Source of the DNA: Quercus robur
Taxonomy: Eukaryota; Streptophyta; Magnoliopsida; Fagales; Fagaceae
Length of the DNA stretch: 64,000 bases
Assembly: GCF_932294415.1 (NCBI RefSeq)
Contig: NC_065535.1
Location: forward strand, 96,364,862 to 96,428,861
Reading direction: 5' to 3'
The notes beneath the pieces are model-generated. The model ran no database searches. It had not been told where the DNA came from and saw only the letters and a program-made list of their open reading frames with translations. Within the stretch, counting starts at the first letter, position 1; every line of letters begins with the position of its first letter. A program made the position numbers and the translations under genes. This document shows, piece by piece, positions 55,703-64,000 of the stretch.

Positions 55703-56471
55703 GTACACACATACTTTTTTCATACTTTTGTTTTAAGTCTTATCCTCTAAACTTATAGGTTTATGTTTGTTGGACTTTTAGTGTTTTTATGGGTTTGATA
55801 CACTGTGTTTTTGGTGTATAGTTGTTTCTAACTCATAACTTATACTCTTGGTTTAATCTTTTATATATTTTGATGATGTTATTCAGGATTTTTTTGGTGA
55901 TTTGTACCCATGTGCTTTTGTAAGCTTTTAGGGTTAATGTTTTATGCATAGTTTGTAGGCTTTATGGTATGTACCTTGCTTAATGCAGCCTTTATGCTAT
56001 GTTGAAATCAGTACTTTAATCTAAATGTCTTGCATTTTGATTTATGTACTGTCACTCTTGTGCCCTTGTAGGATTGTTCCTAGATACATATACCTTGTGT
56101 ATTATGCATTGGTTGAGTGTTGTGCATTCAAGTATCTTGCCTTGGGCTTGTTAACTTGTATGTCCTAGTGTTCATTCCAAGTGTGAATGAGCACTGTGAT
56201 CACTACCTTGTGGTGTTCACATGGTTGATCAAGCCATGGTTTGTTTCTTAACTCCAATTTTTGCTTGATCACATATTGCCTGTTTCATATGCATTTTATG
56301 ATTTTCTGCTTACAATGATCATGGTGTATTGTTGTGTTTCAGGAGTATTATGTTTATATGATTCAAGTGCTTCATAGCTTCTAGAGTTAAGTGTGAGTGA
56401 GTTTTGTTCAACTGTTCCCAACTCACATGTTAAGTCTAGAGTTTGTTTTAGAGTTTTGTCACGAAATAGCC

Positions 56472-56483
56472 AAAGGGGGAGAT
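56472..56483 (+). promoter_or_regulatory. Element C polypurine tract
   Basis: AAAGGGGGAGAT immediately before the 3' LTR. Confidence 0.85.
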
Positions 56484-57590
56484 TGTAAGGTTGAATTTAT
56501 TCAACCATCTAATTGGCTTTGTTCTGTGCCAAATTTGCTTGTAATTCAGCATTTAGTAACCCTGTATTTAGGTGGGTTTGATGTAAGGGTAGTGAGAGAG
56601 ATAGAGTGAAGATTGCTCAAGAGTGTGCAAAAAAACAAAGACTCGCGACTTGGCCTCGCGAGTGACTCGCGGCTACAAGCCGCCAGACGCAACACACGTG
56701 CCAAGCATGCTGGAAGGTGAACAGTTATGCAAGCCGGAGCACTACAGGACAAAACAGGACAACTAGCCATACGATTATCTCGCGACTAGATCTCGCGACT
56801 TAGTCAAGCCGCGAGGTCAAGCCGCGAGCCACTCCTGTTTTGTAAAACCTGACGTTACACATTCCTCTCCCACTCCAGTATAAATACCCCTTTTACCCAC
56901 GATTGTAAGAGAGCTTCCAGAGAGAATTTTGAGAGAGAAACCCTAAAGAAAAACAAGATTGATTCACCCACAATCTATACATTAGAGTCTCTTCAAATTC
57001 CTCAACTCTCTTCCTCTCCATTGTCAAATCCTTGAGAGGCTTTATACCAAACCTGGTTCTCACCATTATCATTGCTGTGAGAGAGCTGTTTGGATTTCTG
57101 GAAAGCAGTTAGGAAGGAACCAATCTTCATTGGTTGATGCTACGGTCTAGTAGCGGAATCTGGGAAGCTAGAAAAGAAAAAGGTTCGGCGCAACCTCGTT
57201 GGAGCAAGAAACTTAGAGGGCTTAGGTGGACTGGGTAGATTAGGCTTGGAGGGTCTATTGCTGTCCATGTATCCCAACTATATTTTCTAGTGGATTGTTT
57301 ACCGCTTGGAGGGCGGCAGAGAGGTTTTATGCCGAGGGCTTCGGTTTCCTCTTCGATAACACATTGCGTGTTGTCTTTGTGTTTGCATCTTCCTTTCTCT
57401 CTATCTTTGCCTTTTTATTATCTGCTATGGATTGAGTTTTAATTTGGCTTAGATAGTTTTTACCAATTCCATATTATAGCTTATGTTAAGTTTCCGCACA
57501 CTTGTTGTTTGACATAATGCTTGAATTGGTTAAGCTGTAATTTGGGGGTCTAAACGTTCAAGGGTGTTTATACACGTTTTTGAACTTTCA
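56484..57590 (+). repeat. Element C 3' LTR
   Basis: 1107 bases. It carries the same 13-base CGCG-block duplication as the 5' LTR of element B (here at about 56797-56826), which the 5' LTR of C lacks. Seven CGCG cores in 56641-56828. Confidence 0.92.
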
Positions 57591-57595
57591 ACAGT
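57591..57595. repeat. Target-site duplication of element C, right
   Basis: ACAGT, identical to 49169-49173. Confidence 0.9.
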
Positions 57596-58647
57596 AATTG
57601 TCTCTGGATCTTGGCCTCTAATCCCTCGAACTAGTGACATGTATTGTGCTTCGCGTAGGAGCGCTCCCAATTTTTGTTGAATCTTATCATTCTTGTAATC
57701 GACTAGAATCTCCACAATTCCTTCAAAATCCATGGGATAAACAAGTCTCCAAAATTCCAAGAATTTCCTGAATCCATGGGATTGATTGAAGTCTCCACCA
57801 TTCCTTCTATCGCCAATGACATTTCATTTCTAAAGTTTAGGTAGTTTCAACAGATAAAATCTTCCGCCGCACAACATTTATTTTTTTAAGTTTAGGTTGT
57901 TTTAACAAATTAGTTACCGTTCCTTAGGTTTTCTTCTTAAATTTCTATCATCTGTCTAATCTAAAAACTTAAACAAAAAGTGTTAAAATATTTTTTTTCT
58001 CTTTTATTCCCCCGTCCTGTGAGAGAATGTAGAAGGTAGAACCCGATGACATAGATCTCTCCAACTCCTCACCCTTAATCTGAACCAATTTGAAACCAAC
58101 AAAGGGTAAGCAAGCCAATGGGTAAAGGGAAAGAAAAAGAAGGTAAGGGATGAGAAGGAGAAGATGCAGATGAAGAAGTGAAAGTGGTCCTTAATTTTGG
58201 AGATTTTGAAAAGATTCAAATGTGGGTTTGAAGAGATTTTGCAAATTAAATAGTGGCAGTCCTTGATTTTTGGAGATTTGGACTTCCTAGAAGCCACAAG
58301 AGAGAGAAATGATAAGATTTTTGTGTCGCTTTTATGTATAATTTATTCTCTAAAATTTATTTAAGATAAATTATTTTTTCTTAAATATTGAAGAATTTCT
58401 AAAATTATTTTTCCATCTCTCTATTTCTACAATTTCCCCTCCCCCAAACCAACCTTTTTACTCTTTTCTCTCTTTTGAAAGGGAATTGTGTGAAATATGA
58501 AATTAAATGAAAATTTTCCTTTAAAATATGAAGGCAGCCTCTAACTCTTTCATGCATGCATTGTCAATACATGTACATAAATTGTAAATGCATATGCTAG
58601 TATTTGAATTTCACGTGTAGATGTAGTACACATACCTGGATATATTG
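57596..58647. other. Flank of element C; one short unidentified open frame
   Basis: 57596-57760 on the minus strand is open and protein-like ('FEGIVEILVDYKNDKIQQKL', 'LLREAQYMSLVRGIRGQDPE') but I recognise no family. It could be an exon cut by the element insertion. The rest is AT-rich and non-coding. Confidence 0.3.
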
Positions 58648-58650
58648 TAA

Positions 58651-59121
58651 GGGCACGTTTGGTAGACTGTAATAAGTACTGTAATGTAATAGTTATTCCT
58701 ATGGTTTAACTATTCAATAATTTGGTTATATTTTTATTACAGGGAATAGTCATTCCTTATGAATAACTATTCTTTAAAATGAGAAATAACTATTCCTCTC
58801 TAAAAGGGTTGTAATAGTTATTCCTTAGTAGATGTAATAATTTCTAACATTAATACTTTCCATATCCACCTAATAATTATGGAAATAAAAAATCATCAAA
58901 AAATAACTCATCTCTCTAAAATTTAAAATATATTATTTTCTAGGAAATATATTTGTATGAATGAGATATTTCTTAAAATAGATTATAAGTTTTATTCTAA
59001 TGTTACAACTCACAACTAAACTAATGAACAGGTTTAGTTATTCCATTACAACACATTTTATTCTTGGTAATAAAGATTATCATTTCTGTTGTAATCCACA
59101 TTTAGTGTACCAAACGTATCC
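58651..59121. mobile_element. Tourist-type (PIF/Harbinger) MITE, 471 bp
   Basis: Inverted ends GGGCACGTTTGGTA and GGATACGTTTGGTA, with TAA on both sides (58648-58650 and 59122-59124), the PIF/Harbinger signature. AT-rich interior without transposase. Confidence 0.8.
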
Positions 59122-59124
59122 TAA

Positions 59125-59719
59125 TTAATAGTATATTTCACATGCTGGATACATGCACTTACTTTTGCTTGCAAATGTATATATCTTGTTAGTGTACCTC
59201 ACATGCTAAGTATGAGTCAATCTACTAAGCTCACCGCGTTTGGGCTTAAATCTTTATTCGAATGGGCCTTTCTTTTCCAAACCTTAAGCCCACCGTGTGC
59301 TAATTCTTTTGGGCTGTTCGCCAACTCAAGCTTTGTGGGTCCTTAGTGGGCTAGCTTTCCTAAGTTTGCCTGTCAATCTTTTCTCATCTCTTAGATATTC
59401 TCCATAGCTTTTTTTTTTTTTTTTTTGGAACAAATATTCCATAACTTTCTCTATATGCTATGAACATAATAATTTTACAATAACTTCTTAACAAATCATA
59501 AGTAATAAATTATTACTGATTCTCGTCTTGACACTTAAATTATTATTTTTTTACTTCCCTTTAACATTTTGTCCATAACTTTATTCTTATTCCATGAGTA
59601 TTATTTGTTGGAGTTTGGAAAACACTAGAATGATGATCGCATGGCTTTAGGGGCAGAATAAGTGGCTATTGCATATTGATTGGTCCATGCCATGATTCAA
59701 TCAATATGTGCAAGCCACA
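59125..59719. other. Intergenic, no gene seen
   Basis: AT-rich; a poly-T run near 59409-59426; no coding signal or clean repeat border. Confidence 0.4.
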
Positions 59720-59966
59720 TGAGTCACTTAACTCAATCAATGTCTTATCTTGTCTTCTTACTCCCTCTTTCCCCGTCCCTATGTTTTCTATCTATATTAT
59801 CTTTAAAAAAAAAAGAGAAGAAGATAAGTTGTCTAAAGTACCACGTCAGTCAATTAGTGAGTGAGTCTTCAGTTTATAAGTCTCGCTTTAGACACTTTTG
59901 TAAGTGTTAGTATTGTAAGTCTTGTTTTCTCACTCCCTCCTTCCCCATTCCTTGTCTATATTATCT

Positions 59967-60006
<40 letters not shown>
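59720..60006 (+). repeat. Two related segments each ending in poly(A)
   Basis: 59735-59813 and 59905-60006 share 'CTCACTCCCTC' ... 'CCCCATTCC' ... 'TATATTATCT' followed by A tracts (10 and 39 bases). They resemble tandem 3' ends of a retroposon family; the type is unknown. Confidence 0.45.
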
Positions 60007-60009
<3 letters not shown>

Positions 60010-60182
60010 AATCAACGTATGTAACATGGATCAATACACATGTAAATTATCTTTCAGACATGGATTGAGTTCAGTAGTTTACTATTTTAATATAAAGTTT
60101 TATAAATTGAAGACTAAATTTTATTGCTAAGTATAGGATCATATCTCTCTCATTTTCTTTGGGAGGCTTGGAATCTAAACAA

Positions 60183-60186
<4 letters not shown>

Positions 60187-60217
<31 letters not shown>
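60187..60217. repeat. (GA)n microsatellite
   Basis: About fifteen pure GA units. The remainder of 60219-60789 is intergenic with nothing recognised. Confidence 0.85.
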
Positions 60218-60218
<1 letters not shown>

Positions 60219-60789
60219 AATAAATGATACTTGCTGCGATTACAAGACAAGTTGCCAAGAAGAGCAAAGTTGTGGGTGCCGTCAAAGAGAACCAAGGTCC
60301 ACAACGTATCTCTTGGTACCGTTTTTTAGGAAAAAAACGAAATTTTAGATTATTTTTATGGAATGGGTTGAACAAGTTACGAATTTAAATTATTAGGGAT
60401 TTTTATTTTTGTTTTTGAATGAACTTTTTGTTGATATTTGTTGTTTAGACTATTTTTCTTATATTTGAACTAATTTTTATTATTGTTATTTGAGAGTTTT
60501 TTTTTTAAGAGATTACCTATCATGTTGGGGGGCCATTATTATTTTTGTGAGTAATATTAGGCACATAACAAAATTTCATTACATTCTTAAACTAACAAGC
60601 CAAAAAATTTACATTAGAGATCGTGGTGAACTTATGTGTGAGTTGGCATGCTAATTTAGGAATGTAGTGAGATTTTGTTGTGCCCCTAACATTACTCTTA
60701 TTTTGTTGAACCTAGATTCTTCGGTTTTTATTTTTAGAATCAAATTTTTGGGATTCTCAAATCAGGTGTTCAAATTGAGTCTCGAAGAC

Positions 60790-61200
60790 ATATCCCCACA
60801 CTACATTGCCTATGTGAGCTTAGTACCTCTGCTATGTTGATCTTGAAGAAACCCGGCTTAGGTGGAAGCCACTCTGTGGTGGTTCTTGGCTACAAAATAG
60901 CTGTTCATGAATTGGCTTCCTTGAAATCACCAAGCATAGTCTTTGCCACATCGAAGATTTGCTACGGTTGATGAAGAAATCCTCTTCATTTAATGAAGGC
61001 AGCTTTTGGAGGTTTCCCTTGGACAAAGCCCAAACATTTTGCGCTTAAAGGCATGTCCAAAGAATGTAAGTCATAGTCTCGGCCTTCTGCTGGCATATCA
61101 TGCAAGTCTAAACTACAGTTAGCCCCCATTTCATCAGGTTCATTTCAGTTGTGATCGCATTGCGGCAGGCACATCAGAGCTTTATTTTGTTGGAAACCTG
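60790..61200 (-). mobile_element. LINE relic: zf-RVT to RNase H linker
   Basis: Minus-strand frames read, with stops, 'ECFHLSRV'/'TTTEWLPPKPGFFKINI' after 'DFFINRSKSSMW' and 'HSLDMPLSAKCLGFVQG', which matches the region between the zf-RVT cysteines and RNase H in plant LINEs. Dead fragment. Confidence 0.5.
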
Positions 61201-61699
61201 CATGCCTCTGTTTGTTTGTTTGTTTTTTTTTTTTTTTTTTTTCAATTTTTTATAAACAACATGAAATGTCAATCAATTGAGCTATGACTGCATTCCTCAT
61301 ATCTACTCCCACACAATGCGACAATTCAAATGACCATCCATGTTTAATAAATATGTGACTTGTTTGAATAATTTAATGAATCATGTAATTTAAATTACAC
61401 ATGGATGGTTTAACTTGAAAAAAAATTACACATTGATTGTTTAATGAATCGTTACATAATGAATCCACTAAACCTGTTTGAAGAAGTTTTTTTTTTTTTT
61501 GAGAGTCCTGTTTGAAGAAGTTCTTTTCGAATATTATCTACATCATGATTTTAAGAAGGTCAAGGGACGCTTTTCCTTTTTTTCTTTCTTTTTTTTGAGA
61601 AACAGGTCAAGGCACCTATGCTCGAAATGTGTACTTTTTAAAAACAAAAAACAAAAACCTTTGGTCCATATATGTGTTAGGTTGCAAAGGTTAAGCCCA
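61201..61699. other. Intergenic, no gene seen
   Basis: Poly-T runs at about 61223-61241 and 61486-61500 and AT-rich sequence; no coding signal. Confidence 0.4.
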
Positions 61700-62087
61700 C
61701 ATCCATAAACTTGGGCTTACAGTATGTACATTGCAGCCTTGCAGGATTCCAGGAAAGAATTTCCTACATATTCATGAACTTGGATTTCGTTATCATTTTG
61801 TGTTATAGGAGAATTATAAACTTAAACACACAATACATATTTTTTCTCAAATAGCATGAGAAAGATCAGGCTAGAGGGACTATATTCAATGTAAGTAGGG
61901 TCTAAACGCCATAGCTGCTACAGAACTACAGGAATATGAGCAGAGCAAATAGAATGCGGTCCATGGATGCCTCAGTTATACGATCTTTTTTATTATAATC
62001 AGTTATATACTACCATTGACATTAAACCAATGATCTTGCACAAGTCAATGCATAGACAAAATTTGATTAGCAAATATTTCAATTGTT
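61700..62087 (-). other. 3' flank of LRR pseudogene, shared with 7165-7502
   Basis: Clear interrupted match to the 3' flank of the first LRR copy ('GGCTAGAGGGACTATATTCA' in both). It extends the duplication beyond the coding part. Confidence 0.6.
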
Positions 62088-63935
62088 CAGCAATTTCATA
62101 TGTCAATTGGAACAAAAATTTCGTCCAAATTGCCCGGACGACCGTTGCTCCACTCCAATGCTTCCCACCAACTTCTCTCACCCTGTATCTTTTTCAAATC
62201 TTGACTAAATACTTCATTGATTAATGGATTCTTAAGATTTGGGCAATTATAAAAACTCAATCATTCTAACTTTGGTGCAATGCGTAAACCACCAGAGATG
62301 CTAACTAATCCAGGCATGTAATGAAGTGAAATCTTCTTCAATTTTGGGAGAAAATAAGAGGTTTTATGCTTAGCAGGAATGTCGCAACATACTATGCCTT
62401 TGATAGAGGGGCAGTCTTCAACTTTAAGCTCTTTTAAGTTGCATAGGTTATTAAAAGACCCTTGTGTGAAAATTGTGGTCAACTGGGGACGTGCGCAATG
62501 TCAAGGACTTGAGAAGAAACAAAGAATTTTGCTGTACCGACCCCTCCCATATGCTCCTTAGACTCTTCATATAATACACATACAGGTATTCAATTGATCC
62601 AAGAACAATTTTTTCAGTACAATAGGATTTAGATACATTTTCGTTGCTATCATCCCCTTCATAACCATCGGCATCATCTATAATCACTTGAAGCTCATTA
62701 CATTCCCCCATAACTATGCATTTTAGTTTCTCCATATTTTGAATCCCAAAATTGGATAGCTTCTTAGCAGTTGCACGCCTGTCTAAGAAAAATGCTGTGG
62801 CATGTTGGAGTACCTTTTTAATATCTCTAGGGACACCCACACCATTTATGTATTTCAAGGATCTCTCCCATCGTTCTAGCTCAAATTCAACATCAAGTGG
62901 GACTCTAGACATAATGCGCTTAACATGGCGGCCAACAGTAAATCTGAAATGAGACAGTGATAGGCTATTCCACTGAAAGTGCTCAAAAGTTCCACCCTTG
63001 GAAAATAGAATTTAAGAGTTTCCAACTTCTTTAAGGTACATACTTCAGTAACAATATCGTCCACATGTGCATCCCACTGCTCGTTATCTGGATTCACATC
63101 AACATTCAATTCTTCTAACTGACACAATGCAGAAATTACCCCACAAGGAACCACTGCATTTGACTGCATGGCTCTCCTACCATTACTCATATATCCGTAA
63201 AATGAAACTTCCAAGCATTTCATATTAGTTAACTCCTTAATCTCCATAGGTAAATCCATAATCTTTGCCCCTTCAAGATCAAGAACCTCAAGCAGCTTGA
63301 GATTTCCAACCTTTGGTGACAAAGTCATGAGGCGATGACAATCATTTAGAAACAGTCTTTTGAGGCTTACCAATCTGATAAGGGAATCAGGCAAAGACTT
63401 GATACCAGTCCTGGACAAGTTCAGGATTTGAAGGGCTGGCATGTAATCAAAAAATGACGGAGGAATCGTTCTCAGTTTGTAGTTTCTTGGAAGGAACAAA
63501 GCTGACAGATTGGGGCACCTTGGATTCTCAGTTAAATGGACAACTCATTGTCCATCAAGTAAATCTCTTTGGCGTTCTTCCAATCATCATCCTTTGGCGG
63601 CTTAGTTAATCCTAAACCACCCTGCATGAGAAATAATCCACATTGCTCACTGGCTTCAGGTTCCATCTCAACGTCTTCAATCTGCTGATTCCATCTTTCC
63701 AATAGATTTAAGGATCTTAACTGCTCCATCATCAAATGCCACTCCTTGAGTACTTATGCTTGTGGTTGCATTTCCTCAACCTGTATACGCTCTGGTTGTC
63801 TTTCTTGTGAAGCTAAATTCCCAATTTCTCCAATTTCAATTTTCTTTTGTTCACTTGAAATAGTCATCTTAACTGGTTCAACGTTAAACACCATACCATG
63901 AGGCTCTGATGCTATTTGTTTTTCACCGTTTTCAT
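62088..63935 (-). pseudogene. Decayed paralogue of the 7503-9337 LRR exon
   Basis: The whole exon of the first copy is matched in the same orientation, from a conserved acceptor (poly-T, GGCAG, exon start 63935, again phase 1) to the 'WWEALEWSNGRPG' end near 62130. It is broken: lesions near 63740, a 1-base loss near 63533, a 1-base loss near 62982, a 2-base loss near 62490 and a stop near 62258. The N-terminal 'GMVFNVEPVKM' repeat motif is present as in the first copy. The upstream exon would lie beyond the window end at 64000. As the NB-ARC is missing in both copies within the window, the exon arrangement predates the duplication. Confidence 0.85.
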
Positions 63936-64000
63936 CTGCCAAAAAAAAAAAATTCAAGAAAATTTATACTTCCTATACAGAAATGATCCCCAAAAAAAAG

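Larger units (their letters stand above)
49174..57590 (+). mobile_element. Element C: Sirevirus-type Copia with gag and env-like ORF, pol deleted
   Basis: 8417 bases on the plus strand. LTRs of 1093 and 1107 bases, TGGTATCAGAGC primer site, gag with UBN2 domain and two zinc knuckles, then no protease, integrase or RT. At about 52310-52360 the sequence passes directly into the spacer that follows pol in element B, so pol was lost by one internal deletion. The env-like ORF, purine-tract repeats and 3' LTR follow. The LTRs differ at roughly two to three dozen positions, so C is older than B. Confidence 0.92.

Noticed and set aside
57530..57760. A 76-residue protein spanning the 3' LTR edge of element C
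   Set aside because: Part of the frame is LTR sequence, so the whole is not one gene; only 57596-57760 is kept as an unidentified frame.

Overview
The window is plant nuclear DNA: AT-rich, intron-bearing, full of plant-type retrotransposons and MITEs, with a plant-only ALOG transcription-factor gene and CNL disease-resistance sequences. The flavour of the repeats and of the RPS2/RPS5-like resistance genes suggests a woody eudicot, possibly Fagales (oak, chestnut or beech kin). That is an impression from remembered similarity, not a test.

Layout. 1-215 is a degenerate poly-T tandem array. About 430-6254 is a nearly complete L1-type LINE (ORF1 broken at a 13-G tract, ORF2 open through endonuclease, RT and RNase H). 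7503-9337 (minus) is an LRR exon of a resistance gene with no NB-ARC beside it. 12441-12669 (minus) is an isolated exon of the co-chaperone HOP/STI1. 13699-14331 (minus) is an intact ALOG/LSH gene, the only clearly complete host gene. 15.9-21.2 kb is a nest of DNA transposons and LINE debris. 21478-26499 is a non-autonomous LTR element (A) with a zinc-knuckle ORF. 26.7-31.2 kb holds an old LTR scrap, a repeat fragment and two LINE relics. 31328-40925 (minus, element B) and 49174-57590 (plus, element C) are two related Sirevirus-type Copia elements, each with perfect 5-bp target duplications. 41613-42166 is a hAT MITE. 43811-46787 is a CNL gene with a frame break and damaged nucleotide-binding motifs, followed by a partial tandem copy of its 3' end. 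58651-59121 is a Tourist-type MITE. 62088-63935 (minus) is a decayed paralogue of the first LRR exon.

How it fits together. The region looks like the edge of an NLR cluster enlarged by transposition. The most interesting material is the Sirevirus trio: B keeps pol but no gag core, C keeps gag but no pol, and A keeps only a gag-tail ORF. B and C both carry, between the pol position and the 3' LTR, an extra ORF related to the 'putative plant transposon protein' group. Each copy is preceded by a cluster of CGCG motifs and a plausible 5'-leader intron that ends at or just before its ATG. The same kind of CGCG cluster lies just upstream of the LTR TATA box. This reads as an accessory gene cassette with its own spliced leader. 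The presence of the ORFs, motifs and splice-like sites is directly visible; promoter activity and splicing are inference.
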